A stretch of 64,000 nt of DNA, taken from NCBI RefSeq assembly GCF_030864355.1, contig NC_083397.1, forward strand, positions 1,488,001 to 1,552,000. The letters run 5' to 3'. Each line of letters begins with the position of its first letter. The stretch's first letter is position 1. Under the pieces are notes generated by a model. It did not search any database. It was not told the DNA's origin and worked only from the letters and a program-made list of their open reading frames with translations. Of this stretch, positions 23,766 through 37,974 are shown piece after piece. Made by a program: the position numbers and the translations under genes. Origin of the DNA: Cutaneotrichosporon cavernicola (Eukaryota; Basidiomycota; Tremellomycetes; Trichosporonales; Trichosporonaceae).

Positions 23766-26526
23766 ATGGCTCAATACGACGCACTCGCCACGGATGACCG
23801 ACCTCCATCACGAGGCGAAGGAGTCGCTCTCCGCACCTCTGATGAGGAGCACGTCTACCCACCCGCTGAGCATTACTCTGCACGCGCGAGTTTGGATACC
23901 GTCGGGAGTGGGAGCGATATCGTCTACCGCGACCAGTTGGACCAGGATCCGTTCGATGAGAAGACGGGGGAAGCTCAGAGATACCACGAGCGGTATGCGG
24001 ACGACGAGGAGCAGGGGTATACCGTTGAGCCTAGTCGAGTGAGTACCTGGCGTTGCCGGACGGGCATGGCATGCCTTCCCCAGACACTAACGTCAGCTCC
24101 GGCCGCGCAGGAAGTCGCGCAGCATCCTTGCCATCCTCGTGACCATCGTTGTCGGTTCTGCAGTCATCGGGTTCTTGGCTGCGACGTGGTACTCGGCTCC
24201 TGTAACTGTCACAAAGGCCGGGAACAAGCACATCACCATGGACCATGTCTTCAATGGCACTTTCGCGCCTAACCGTGTTCAGAGAAACTGGGTAGACGAG
24301 GCCGAAGATGGGACATACTCGTCGACAGACAGGAAGGGAAACATCATCCTCGCCTCTGCAACCGACCCGAACAACACACGCATCCTCGTCAAGGCTGACG
24401 ACATTGTCGACCCCCGCTCCGGCTTGTCACTGTACTGGCAGACCTGGAAGCTGTCGGCCGATATGAAGTATGTCCTCCTCAGCTCGGACTATGTCAAGCA
24501 GTGGCGCCACAGCTCGCACAGCAACTTCTGGGTACACCGTTTGGCGGACCACAAGACATTTGCGCTGCACGAGCCGAGTCTTCCTCCCGCTATCGCGTAT
24601 GCCGAGTGGTCGCCAGTGTCACACTCAATCGCTTACGTGTCTGGCAACGACTTGTACGTAGTCCCGGATGTCGAGCTCGATCAGGGCGAGCACAACTTGA
24701 CCGCTGTCCGGGTTACCAACGACGGGAGCAAGGTCGTGTTCAACGGCGTCCCGGACTGGGTGTACGAGGAGGAGGTGTTCTCTACGGACAGTGCGTTATG
24801 GTGGGCACCAGACGCGCACTCGGTCGCATACCTCCGTTCCAATGAGACCGAGGTCATGGAGTACACGTACCCGGTGTACAACGAGGGCCACGATGCCGAC
24901 GCTGTCCACCCGTACACATCAGAGGTGGTGATGCGCTACCCGAAGCCTGGGACGCCGCTCCCGCTCGTGTCGGTGCATACATTCAACCTCAACCGGTACT
25001 TTGAGGCGGGCGCGCAAGGTCTCGGTGACAAGCGTCTGGAAGCGGCCAAGGAGACGCTGAGCTGGCCGGGACAGCTGCCGCCGGGCGAGGGTATCGTCGT
25101 CGAGGTGTCGTGGGTCGGCAACGATGCCCTGCTGGTCAAGGAGATCGATAGGCCTGCGCGCAATGGCCAGGTCATTGTGTTCCAGGGTGGAAACGTTGTG
25201 GGCAAGCAGGTGCGCAAGCTTGGCAAGGACGGTGAGGAGGGCGACGACGGCTGGATCGACCATGGGCAGAACCTCATTGCCATCCACGAGAGCGGCGGTA
25301 CCGTAGCGGGATACCTCGACATTGTGCCGAAGAAGGGCTGGAACCACATTGCACTCTTCCACCCCGTGGACGCGACCGACCCCATCTGGCTCACCGATGG
25401 CGAGTGGGAGGTCACCGAGCTCAACGGCGTTAACCAGGAGGAGGGCGTAGTGTTCTTCACAGCCGCCAACCCCTCTATCGACCGGCACATCTACAGTGTC
25501 AAGCTGCCCGACGCGGCGTCGCTTGCCAACTTCAAGCCCTCGCCCAAGCCGCTCACCGACACCAGCCAGCCCGGGTACTACTCGGCGTCATTCTCTCCAC
25601 AGGCTGGCTTCTATGGTCTCTCATACGAGGGTCCGCTTGTGCCATGGCAGCGTCTCATCGAGGTCCGCGACGGCGGCATTGACGAGCTGCTCGAGGACAA
25701 TGCGGCCCTCAATGCGACGATTGCAGAGTTCCACCGCCCCATCGTGAACCGCGGCATCCTCGAGAATGACGGTTTCGAACTTAACATGATCGAGATCCTC
25801 CCTCCCAACATTGACACCTCTGGGCGTAAGAAATACCCCCTCCTCATCGAGGTGTATGGCGGCCCCTATTCGCAAAAGGTATCCAACTCGTTTGGGCGCG
25901 ACTGGCACCATTTCTTGGCCTGTGAGCAGAAGTACGTTATTGTGAGGGTGGATGGCCGGGGAACGGGGTTCAAGGGTCGACAGCTGCGCAACCCGATCAT
26001 GGACGACATTGGCCGCCTCGAAGCACTGGACCAAGCCGCTCTAGCCCGCGAACTTGTGAAACGCAAATACATTGACCGGGAGCGGGTCGGTATCTGGGGC
26101 TGGAGCTACGGTGGCTACATGACCCTCAAGTCGCTCGAAGCCAACCCCGACCTCTTCACCCTCGGCATGGCAGTTGCGCCGGTCACCGACTGGCGGTACT
26201 ACGACGCAATCTACACTGAGCGATACATGAACACGCCCGAGGCCAACCCCGACGGGTACGCGGCGTCGAGAGTGAACAATCTCACCAACTTTGACGGCAA
26301 GGACCTGCTCATTGCGCATGGGAGCGGCGACGATAATGTCCACTTTGCCAATACTGCTTCCCTTGTCGACCGGCTCACACAGGACAAGGTCAGGGGGTGG
26401 CGGATGCGTATGTTCACCGACTCGGATCATGGGATTCGTACGCGCGGCGCCTACCGCGAACTGTACGAGTGGATGACGGCGTTTCTGCATGAGAAGTGGG
26501 GTCAGGGCGGTAAGGTCAAGCACTAG
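23766..26526 (+). CDS. Type II membrane dipeptidyl aminopeptidase (S9B family, Dap2/Ste13-like)
   Basis: Two exons (23766-24038, 24097-26526) give 900 residues. A ~95-residue acidic cytoplasmic tail is followed by a basic stop (RPRRKSR) and one membrane anchor at about 101-121. A DPP IV-type beta-propeller (with the DWVYEEEVF motif) comes next, then an alpha/beta-hydrolase domain. The catalytic triad can be placed: Ser761 in GWSYGGY, Asp836 in GDDNVHF and His869 in DSDHGI. These enzymes remove X-Ala/X-Pro dipeptides in the vacuole (Dap2) or trans-Golgi (Ste13); the sequence alone does not decide which. Potential N-glycosylation sites are frequent in the lumenal part. Confidence 0.95.
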
Positions 26527-27434
26527 GTAGCACTAGGTATAAGTGATGCGTAGAGCGGTGGAGTCCACGCTAGATCCTAGAGATGCATGTTGTACGGAGT
26601 AAGAGTGGTGAACAGATCTGGGAACGAGGGGAGTATTGCTGCTGAACTTGTCTGTCTGTCGTGTTGCTACTGTATACGAACGTGTTGGCCTCGTGAGCAT
26701 AGGCAAGGGCTGGCGGCCAAGACGCGAAACGGCGACTCACACGACCTCACCTGGCCAGGACAACACGTGTGTACGACGACACGCTAACGGGAACAGGGTT
26801 CCGATACTCGCGGCACAGAGCAGCAGCAAGGCCTTTCGGAGAATAGAATACCCATCACCAGCCCGATCCCGAAGGCGTCGAGCTCCATCAGACCATGACC
26901 ATCAGACGGATGTACAACGGCGAGAATGGAGGATTGAGAATTCGAGGAACGACCACGACCACGACCCCAATAATCTAACACGTGCCATGAATACCGTTAC
27001 CTCGCTTGAGGTAACGGGAACGGGGTTGGAGTGCCTGCTTGTTTGGCTCAGAGTTGGTGTCCATGCCGTAATAACGTGACCAAGTCGACGTACAAGTTGT
27101 TGTCCACGCAGAGAGTAGGAACGGATCGACAGGGCCGCGACTGAGACACGGAGGGATAAAGCACATTTACAGGTTTACGCCACTGTGGACTTGTTGGACC
27201 TTGGCTCAAGCCACTGTTCCACCATCAGTTTGAGCTTTGCCGACAGTTGTACGGCGTTTGGAAGGGGGGGGGAGTGACAACCCTAGGTTTACTAGTATAG
27301 AGAGAGAGGATGAGGAATTTCCCTGGGGCGTTACAAGAAACATGACTTGGACAGAGTTTAGAAGGAGAGAGACAGAGTACGCACGTCATACGCCTCATTC
27401 TTCCCATTGCTTCCCCATGCCTTTGCATGTCACG

Positions 27435-27465
27435 GTGTGGTGTGGTGTGGTGTGGTGTGGTGTGG
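27435..27465. repeat. GTGTG pentanucleotide tandem array
   Basis: Six perfect copies of GTGTG in intergenic DNA between the dipeptidyl aminopeptidase gene and the disordered-protein gene. A simple repeat with no evident function. Confidence 0.9.
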
Positions 27466-27886
27466 TCTGGCTCAAAGTGAATGCCCAAGCAACGGAACAC
27501 TCGAGCATGAAGCATCTCGGTTTTGTATCTCCCACATCACGATCACGATCACGACCCGACGACAAGTGGCGTGGCCCCCCTTCTACGCCATACGCCACGC
27601 GCCACACGAGGTCCGAGCACACGACCAACTCTGACGCTCCGCTCCACTACCTCTCACACGTTGGCCAGTGCTATCGTCATCACGCCACCTGTGCTCTGTC
27701 CTCGTTGAGACACGAAAGATCGATAGCGGGCACATTACACTCGCCGCGCCAACATTCCGGCCCCAGCTGCAGTTGGAGTTGGAAGATTCAGGTGATGACA
27801 GGAGACCTGAATCATAACCTGGCTTGGACGACCGCACGAGCCTCTCCTGGATGTTCTGTGACCTCTTTGACCAAACGCCCACATTG

Positions 27887-27913
27887 CTAGTTTGACTAGT
27901 TTGACTAGTTTGA
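27887..27913. repeat. Three perfect copies of CTAGTTTGA
   Basis: A 9-base unit repeated three times about 230 bases upstream of the next start codon. Position and regular spacing could suit a repeated protein-binding site, but this is speculation. Confidence 0.85.
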
Positions 27914-28142
27914 CGACGCCGGACGCACAGTCCTCTTGTTCCCTTGCCTCTTATTCCCGCCAACCCCTAAACTCGCTTCATCTCGCTTCATCTCTTGCCC
28001 TCGAACACGGACCACTTGGTTCAAGACACCTCCAGATTGGATGCTTCATTCCTCATTCCCCTCATTCCGGACCCCTGTGCACCAACCCTCCACATCCGAG
28101 CTCTGATCATCTGGCTAATTCCAAGCCTGCCTCTGACCTGTC

Positions 28143-30237
28143 ATGCCGCCCGAGCATCAGGCGCCTCCTCGGCCACCGCGTCGTAGGCGGTATGGGCCGT
28201 GGAACGACGATGGAACCGGAACTTTGAATCAAGCTCAAAGAATACACAAATGCCAAACATCCATGTCGAGCATGTCGCCGCCATCTACACCATCCTCGTC
28301 GGACGACTTTGTCCTCCAGACTCCAGAGCCGGGTTCGTTTGACGGCTCGTGCATCGACGTAAGTACAAAGTACAAGAAGGCAAGACGGTCCTTGCGTCAC
28401 ACCTCCTTTACGCACCCCCCTTCGACCACCCCGACCACGCAAAAACACCCCGAACTCACACCAGAACCTCGCTATGCCAACCCTGTCCCACAAGCTCCAC
28501 GACCGCGCGCTAGCGCTCGCCGCACGCCCCAGTGGCCTCGAACACCTTTTGCAGAAGAAGAGGAGCGTACGCCACACACACTCGCGGTCACTTTCGCATA
28601 GTCGCTTGCCCTTTGCTTTCCCCATCGATGATTCCCTTTGCTCAACTTGCCCCGTAACAAGGTTGCCGCAACAGCAAGTGACGAGCGAATCACCTCACAT
28701 CACACACTTCTCTGTCGACATTCACCCTGGCTTGCGATGGACCGAGAGCGACAACGACAACGATACACAAGCACAAGCACAAGCACAAGCACAAGCACAA
28801 GCACAAGCACAAGCACAAGCACCCCGCGCAGGGGCCTCGCTTCGTCGCACAAGGTCAAGTGCGGGTCGGCCCGAGCGCACAGTAGACCCCGAGCCACCAC
28901 TCCCACATCTCCCATCTGGCGGGGTAGGCTTAACTCAAGGCCGACGCGCAAAAGCAACCGAGCGCACTGTGCGCGATCGTACTCCCTTCCCACTCGATTG
29001 GCACTCTCCCCCGCCATTTCTCGAGTTGGACAACGAGCTCGCCATAACTTACGCCGCACAAGTGGCTGTGCGTCGTCGCGTCCGTTCTGTGCCAAAGTCG
29101 CCAACCCTGCACTTACACCTGCACCTGCATCCGCACCTAGCAGCATCTGACAAGCACCGACGATCCACCTCGTTGGGTGGTGACCAGGTGTTTGCTCCGC
29201 CCACTCGCCGCCCACCACCACCGCACATCATGTCTCAGTGTGCGACCCCGCCCGCCCCACATTTGCCCTCACCCATGTCGTTCGCTATCCCCACCCGCCG
29301 CGCCCCTCCGCCGCCTATCCTCGTGCCCCTCGCCCCCATCACGACCATCACGCCCCGGCACTTGCACATGCAATCTGCTCCTCCACCACCACCAAAATCC
29401 TCGCCCCCACCACCACCACCAAAGACCCTCCCTCCTCTACCAACCAGTACAGCTGTACAAGCTCTACCAAAGCTGCCTCCGCCCAGCCGCTGCCTCCCTC
29501 CTCCGCCTCCAGGGCCACCGCCCAAGGTCGCCCTCCCCCCTCTCCCCCTACAACTTCCTCCCTTCTCCTTCGAGCCCCTTGCACAGGCGACGGCCACAAT
29601 GTCCCGACCGGCGTTCTCGCCCACGATCTCTGAACCTCACGCCCCATCGACCCGTTCGTCAGCATTAGGTCCTGACAGCGCTTATGCACGCTACCGCGCC
29701 CGATCGAGAGCCAAGACACTAGCTTCGTCCCTCCCCTCTGCGTGCGAGACTGTAGAAGCAGCCCACGCAGCAAACGGGAAAGAGACGCTAGCCGAGACGA
29801 TTGCTGCAATCCGCGAGGCCGAGGAGTGGGACTGGCCCATCCCGCCCTTCGTCCGCCGTCCCTCGCGCCCTACCATTTCTCAACCCCCGCAACCACAAGA
29901 GAAGGAACCAGAGCCAGAGCTGGAGCGAGTGGAGGAGCTGGGCCAGGTCAAACCCTATGCCTCCGAGTGGGAGCCATACTCGATGCACCCGTTCGCAGCG
30001 GCGCGGCACGACGCAGGTTACGCCCCAAGGCGGCAGGTACGGCGTGGAAGCACGGCCAGCCTCGCGGCGCAACATTCCGGCAGCTCTTTAGGGAGTGGAA
30101 GCGAGGGACCGCGAACGCCCGACGAGTGTCCCGGTTCGCCGCAGTTTACGCTCGTTCGCGGGCCGAGTGGGCTCGTGATCAAGTCGATTGGACCACTGAC
30201 CGAGCGCCCGTCAAGGCGGTATGGTACGCCCTTCTAA
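28143..30237 (+). CDS. Unrecognised proline-rich, intrinsically disordered protein with a QA repeat
   Basis: Two exons (28143-28358, 28465-30237) in one frame give 662 residues. I recognise no domain. The N-terminus is Pro/Arg-rich, and a run of about nine Gln-Ala pairs occurs near residue 180. Many polyproline clusters (PPPPP, PPPPPPK) appear between about 300 and 450, of the kind bound by SH3, WW or profilin proteins. The C-terminal third (from about 480) looks more conserved, with AREAEEWDWP-like and EWEPYSMHPF segments, and the end is SRRYGTPF. There are no membrane segments or signal peptide. Long frame preservation, codon use and an in-phase intron support a real gene. A role in cytoskeleton or signalling would be a guess. 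Confidence 0.75.
28768..28821. repeat. In-frame CACAAG hexanucleotide array coding (QA)n
   Basis: About nine copies of CACAAG within exon 2 of the disordered-protein gene. The unit length is a multiple of three, so changes in copy number would lengthen or shorten the Gln-Ala run without shifting frame. Confidence 0.9.
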
Positions 30238-30698
30238 TGTCTAGAATGAATGTTGTAGCATATTGTAAAATGTAACCGGTTCGAGATGCCGATGCCGTAA
30301 TGCCCACACGTGTCGAGATTGCGGGGTAAATTACGTTGTGACACAACTGTAGAAGTTGACGCATTGGCATCAGCTCAAGTATCGGCCCCCGTCGAGCAGT
30401 TGATTCGTGCGCACAGTCGGTGTGTTCTGTGGCGCGCTTCCAGTTGAATTGTGTGCCCTTGTTCCGTCCCTGCGGCCGTCATGTCAGTGTCAGTGTCGAT
30501 CAACAATGCTGCTCCCACGCCTCGCACACCAGTCTAGCACGTTGTCGGTCGGCTTCGCACCGTGCCTACTGTCCTCGTGCCGCCCTCATGCCTGTCCTCA
30601 TGCCGTCCTCGTGCCGCCCTCGTGCCGTGCCTCGCCTCGCCTTATCTCTTATGCCATGCAATACATTCCGAGATACCCTCCCTCGGCGAATTGGCCAA
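30238..30698. other. Convergent 3' intergenic region
   Basis: A 461-base space between the 3' ends of the disordered-protein gene and ARG5,6. It holds a CACGTG at 30307-30312 and an AT-richer stretch near 30230-30280 that could serve 3'-end formation. No gene is visible. Confidence 0.45.
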
Positions 30699-33680
<2,982 letters not shown>

Positions 33681-34085
33681 GGTGGTTCCTGCTGCCCTCT
33701 GTAGATGTGAGGACGTGAGCAGTGGTTGTAGACGGCGAGGAGACGAGATAGGAGTGGTTGCGTTTGCGTCTGAGTCGAGTTGTCTATCCTGAGCCAATCT
33801 GCAGCCTCAACAGTAAAGGGCTTGATAAAGGGAGGCGTCCATTTCGGGTCAAAAGACTCCTAGGTGCCTCATTTGCCATGTTCGTAATCGAGATAGCCCT
33901 AGCATTACAGCACTGACACGTCATTATTCACGTGACCGTCACGTGGAGCCACACTTGCCTCTTTGGGCGAAATCAACTTGAGAGTCTGTCTGGACCAGAA
34001 AGCATCCGCGGTTGTCAACAAGCAAGAGACACAACAACAGCTCCACTACGATCTACTGATATTTCAACCATCAACACTAGCCGTC
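33681..34085. promoter_or_regulatory. Shared divergent promoter, ARG5,6 / kinesin-14, with two CACGTG sites
   Basis: A 405-base spacer. Two CACGTG palindromes lie 11 bases apart at 33929-33934 (within TTCACGTGAC) and 33940-33945 (within GTCACGTGGA), and a TGACACGTCA-like sequence is just upstream. CACGTG is the classical E-box bound by bHLH factors such as Cbf1. They lie nearer the kinesin start (about 140-155 bases) than the ARG5,6 start. Confidence 0.6.
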
Positions 34086-36528
34086 ATGGGAGAAGAACAA
34101 GAGAACATTGTGAGAACTCGAGATGTAACACATTAACCCTAGCCACCGTCCTCATCCCCCGCCTCGCGCCTCCCGGCCCCAGCGAGAGCAACAGGCATCC
34201 CACTGCCAAACGGCAAGCCACTGGCTGCCTCAACAACTGTCGCGGCCAAGCGAAAGTCACCCGCTGATGACCTGCCGCCAGCCAAGCGGCTATCTGGTGG
34301 ACCTGTTACGGGCATCAAGCAGCCCGTAAAAGCAGCCCGACCAGCTCCGTCGGGCAGTCGTCCCGAAACACGAAGCAGCAGTAGGACTGGGATGCGTCCC
34401 ACGACCGTGGCGACGAGGACAGCTGCCACGCGAACAGCTGCCCCTGCCCGACCGCCCGCTACCCGTGCGCCCGTCTCTCGCGCGCCAGTCACCAAGCCTG
34501 CAGCCAAACCTGCACCAGCTGTTAAGCCGGCCGTTGCTGCCAAGCCACGGCCAGGTGTGACTACGGCCGCTGTGCGGCGACCAGGAGTGGCGGGCCGCCC
34601 AGTTGCCCGTGGATCCGCTAGCTCCAGCCAATCTGTGAGCCTTTTCATGCTGATGTTTCTAACGCTCCCAGAGCCATGACGATCCCGACAAGTTGCGCGA
34701 GTACATGGGTGACTTTGGCAAAACGATAACAGACAACATCCAGGCACTGCTTGAACAGGAGTGAGCTTGAGTGTTGCTTAGTTGACCTCAGACGTGAGCG
34801 GATGTCGGTATTGCAGCATAACCGCACCGAAATGCAGACGACGCTCCTAACCGCTCAGAACCAGGAGAAGGAGGCGCGACGTGCGCTAGCGAACGCGAGC
34901 GAGGAACAGGAGGCGATCCTGGCGCGGCATGCTCGTGAGGTAGAGGACCTCGAGCGCCACCTTGAGAGGCGAGAGCGTGAGAAGCGCAACCTCGAGGACG
35001 AGCTCGCACGCAATCTCGAAGAGCTGGGCCATGAGCGCGCCGTCGCACGAGAGTTGCGGACCGAGCTCGCCGAGCAGTCCAAACGACACATGGGGCTGAA
35101 CGCGCAGCTCATTGCCGCTCAGGCACAGGGGACGCTCCTCCAGGTCGAGGTTGACCGTGCCGAGATCGCTGTTAGCGCGTCCAAGGCTGAAGCTGAGGAA
35201 TATCGCAAGCGGTGCGACGAGGCAGACCTGGGCGCTGAGGAGCGGATTCGTCTCGCGCAAGCCGAGTGTGATCGCCGCGTCGCCGAGATCGAGGACGAGT
35301 TACGTGCGGCCGAGACGATCCGCCGCAAACTCCATAACCAGGTACAGGAGCTCAAGGGCAACATCCGCGTGTTTGCACGTGTCCGTCCAGCCCTTGGTAA
35401 GCTGATCAACTATTGGTTCAAGCTGACGGCAGACCACGAGCGGAGCGCGCCCGATGGTCTCGCAGACATTGCGTACTGCGATGAGCGTGTGGCTGCCGAG
35501 ACTGGCCAGAGCCACCTCACCGTGCGGTCGCGGAGCGAGAGTGCCATGGGCAAGGAGCGCGAGCAAGCGCTCACGTTCAACTTTGACAAGGTGTTCCAGC
35601 CAAAGCACGGTCAGCGTGAGGTGTTTGAGGAGATCTCGATGCTCGCCCAGAGCGTCCTCGACGGCTATAACGTGAGCTGATAATCCTATCAGGAGCTGAC
35701 GACAGGTGTGCATCTTCGCCTACGGACAGACTGGATCGGGCAAGTCGTGGACCATGGAGGGCGCCAATGGCCTGCATGCAGGTATGATCCCGCGAGCGAT
35801 CGACATGATCTTTGCCGAGAGTGCCAAGCTCCAGGACCGCGGGTGGAAGTACAGTATGGAGGGCTCGTTTCTGGAGGTATACAATGACGAGGTGAGCTAA
35901 ACTCATCTCATTCAACTGACAGCAGATCAACGACCTCTTGGGAAGCGGGCAGTTTGACACGAAGAAGCACGAGATCAAGATCGACCGGGACAAGATGACC
36001 GTCACGGAAACTGTCGCCTTACCCCTCGCGAACCCACAGCAGGTCTCCACTCTCCTTGAGAAGGCTCGCTCTCGCCGCGCCGTAGCCGCAACACTTATGA
36101 ACGAGCGCTCCTCGCGTTCCCACTCGGTCTTTGCACTCAAAGTGCGCGGCTGGAACGACTCCACAGGCGAGGAAAGCGAGGGCATCCTCAACCTTGTCGA
36201 CCTGGCCGGTTCTGAACGACTCGCCTCCAGCGGAGCGGACAAGGACGCCGTGCGCCTCAAAGAGACAATCAACATCAACAAGAGCCTGAGTGCTCTCGCC
36301 GACGTCATTTCGGCTCTTGGACAGGGGACTGGCGCGGCACACGTGCCGTACCGCAACTCAACGCTTACCCGCCTCCTGCAGACTAGTTTGAGCGGGAGTA
36401 GTAAGACACTCATGCTGTGTAATCTCTCCCCGCTCGCTGCTCATCTCGGCGAGACGGTTTGCTCGCTCAGGTTTGCGACCAAGGTGAATTCGACGCCGGC
36501 GGGGACGGCACGGCGCAACCTCAAGTAA
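34086..36528 (+). CDS. Kinesin-14, C-terminal motor (Kar3/Klp2 type)
   Basis: Minus-end-directed microtubule motor for spindle and nuclear movement. Seven exons (34086-34109, 34143-34634, 34672-34760, 34792-35396, 35433-35671, 35706-35891, 35926-36528) give 745 residues. An Ala/Pro/Arg-rich basic N-terminus (about 1-170), suited to microtubule binding, precedes a long coiled coil (about 185-390). The neck ELKGNIRVFARVRP leads into a motor domain at the C-terminus: P-loop GQTGSGKSWTM, switch I NERSSRSHSVF, switch II LVDLAGSERL. Motor-last order and this neck are diagnostic for kinesin-14. The first exon codes eight residues. The 36-nt intron at 35397-35432 has no in-frame stop. Confidence 0.95.
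35397..35432 (+). other. 36-nt stop-free intron in the kinesin motor domain
   Basis: It has GTAAGC at the 5' end and CTGACGGCAG at the 3' end, and its length is a multiple of three with no stop codon. Read through, it would insert 12 residues (GKLINYWFKLTA) just after the conserved VRPAL strand of the motor, where other kinesins have none. Confidence 0.8.
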
Positions 36529-36830
36529 AACTCTAGGATGGACAATGTACGTCGTGCCATGTATGCTGTTGTGCGTGTGGAGGTGAACGGTGGGGAGGCC
36601 TGAGGTATACGGAAGAGGATTGAAGCAGAGTAACAGAGACTTGGCAATGGACCTTTGTACCCGAGTGAGGCAGTGCCACAGTTGGCATTGAGCTTGCCCG
36701 CTGGTATGTCACGGTTGGCATCACCTCTCAGAGTACTGGCCGTTAGTAATCTCGCCCCACTCGCGACTCCCCATCCCCGTACAGTGATATCCTATGCCAT
36801 GAGTGATGCGCTGTATGATCTACAAAGACC
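36529..36830. other. Convergent 3' intergenic region
   Basis: About 300 bases between the 3' ends of kinesin-14 and bL21m. I see no gene or notable structure. Confidence 0.4.
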
Positions 36831-37485
36831 CTAAGAAGACGGCTCCGACGTCGGCTCGATGCCGCTGCCAAGCACAATGTCGCCGACACGCAGCCGAGTC
36901 CAGCCCTGCTTGTTTTCGATAGTCTTCTGGTATCCCTTCCTACGCTTCTTGAGCAACGTGCGCGTGAGCGGGCTCTTGGTGTGCTCGAGCACAGTGAGCT
37001 CGCAGGTAGCGACCCAAGGGGGGATAGTCTCGAAGCTGGCATCCACACCAGGTCCCTTGGGCAGGGACTTGCGCAGCTCCTTCCCATCGGCCGCTGGCGA
37101 GCGGATAGCGTACTCGCGCCCGCCGACCTCGAGGATGCGCGTGAGCGCGAGCGTCGTTCCCGGCGCCTGCATCGGCTTGAGGGTCGGCAGCGTGAGCACG
37201 TCGCGCGGGTGCAGCAAGTACGTGCGGCTGTGGAGACGCGCGACGCAGTAGATGCCCTTGCTTGGCGTCGTCGTTTCGCGGAGCTTGCGGATCGCGTCGG
37301 GCATCGTGGTGGGGAGAGTGGGCTTGATCGACGCCGGAGCGAGGGGAGGAAGGCCGGCGAACGGCCCCGACGAGGTGGAAGCCGAGGCCGTTGCGAGCGC
37401 GCGCAGCGGCTGGCGCAGGAGGTCTGGTGTCAGCTCCGTCCGTCTAATTGAGGTTACTTTGTGGGACAGCTGGTCGGGGTGGCAT
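36831..37485 (-). CDS. MRPL49: Mitochondrial large-subunit ribosomal protein bL21m
   Basis: Two exons are proposed: 37485-37458 (ten residues) and a second ending at 36831, joined across a short intron whose acceptor reads CTGACACCAG. The body matches the bL21 family: YCVARLHSRTYLLHPRDVL (beta-barrel start), then RILEVGGREYAI, VATCELTVLEHTKS, and the basic KKRRKGYQKTIENKQGWTRLRV segment that contacts 23S-type rRNA. An Ala/Ser/Thr-rich region before it is a plausible matrix-targeting sequence. The alternative is an unspliced longer start at 37595; I prefer the spliced form because the acceptor has the local consensus and phase fits. It is divergent from ATP1. Confidence 0.82.
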
Positions 37486-37974
37486 GGTTGTTTGTGGACT
37501 CTGACAGCACTCGACCTCCGCTTTCTTACTCTTCGTTCATCGCCATCCTCAGACTTCTGACTTTGTGAACTGCGGAAGCAAATGTCCAAGACCACGTGGT
37601 CAAGAGCGGCTCGGCGCGCCTAACCTATCGGCGCTATTGACATAACGCCGTAGTGGCGATGAAGGATCCTCCGTTATGGCCCGACGGATCACCCAACCAA
37701 ATGCGCCCCTCGCCCTCGTTCACCCTGTGGACCCTTCGGCTGCCACATTGACTGCCCCGCCAATCTGCCAAACCCACCGTCCCCTCCCTTCCCCCCCCCT
37801 ACCTCCCCCCCAAGACCTCCCCCACCATACACCCGGTTGGCCTAGCAACCTTCGCCCTTCCCTCCCTCCCCCCCCGTCCCCCTGGCAGCCGCCCCATCCA
37901 CATCTCCCGTTACTACTCTACTCTCTTCTTCGTCAAAAAACCACTCCTCCCCACTCCTTCTCCCCATCTCAACC
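37486..37974. promoter_or_regulatory. Shared divergent promoter, bL21m / ATP1: CACGTG palindrome, CCAAT and C-tracts
   Basis: It holds a perfect 12-base palindrome GACCACGTGGTC at 37590-37601, a CCAAT at 37760-37764, and long C-runs (about 37785-37880) 95-190 bases before the ATP1 start. The C-runs and CCAAT resemble the ATP2 upstream region. Confidence 0.6.

Larger units (their letters stand above)
26527..28142. other. 1.6 kb intergenic region with simple repeats
   Basis: No coding chain is convincing on either strand. It contains a GTGTG pentanucleotide array and a CTAGTTTGA triplicate, listed separately, plus a CACGTG at 26979-26984. The right half (from about 27700) becomes pyrimidine-rich and is probably the promoter/leader of the following gene. 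Confidence 0.5.

Noticed and set aside
27435..27465. GTGTG array considered as telomere-like or satellite sequence
   Set aside because: Only six units at a single internal location with ordinary genes on both sides; a simple repeat is sufficient.
36831..37595. Unspliced longer N-terminus for bL21m
   Set aside because: The extra residues look like translated intron/leader, and a consensus CTGACACCAG acceptor with a matching-phase short first exon gives a tidier start.
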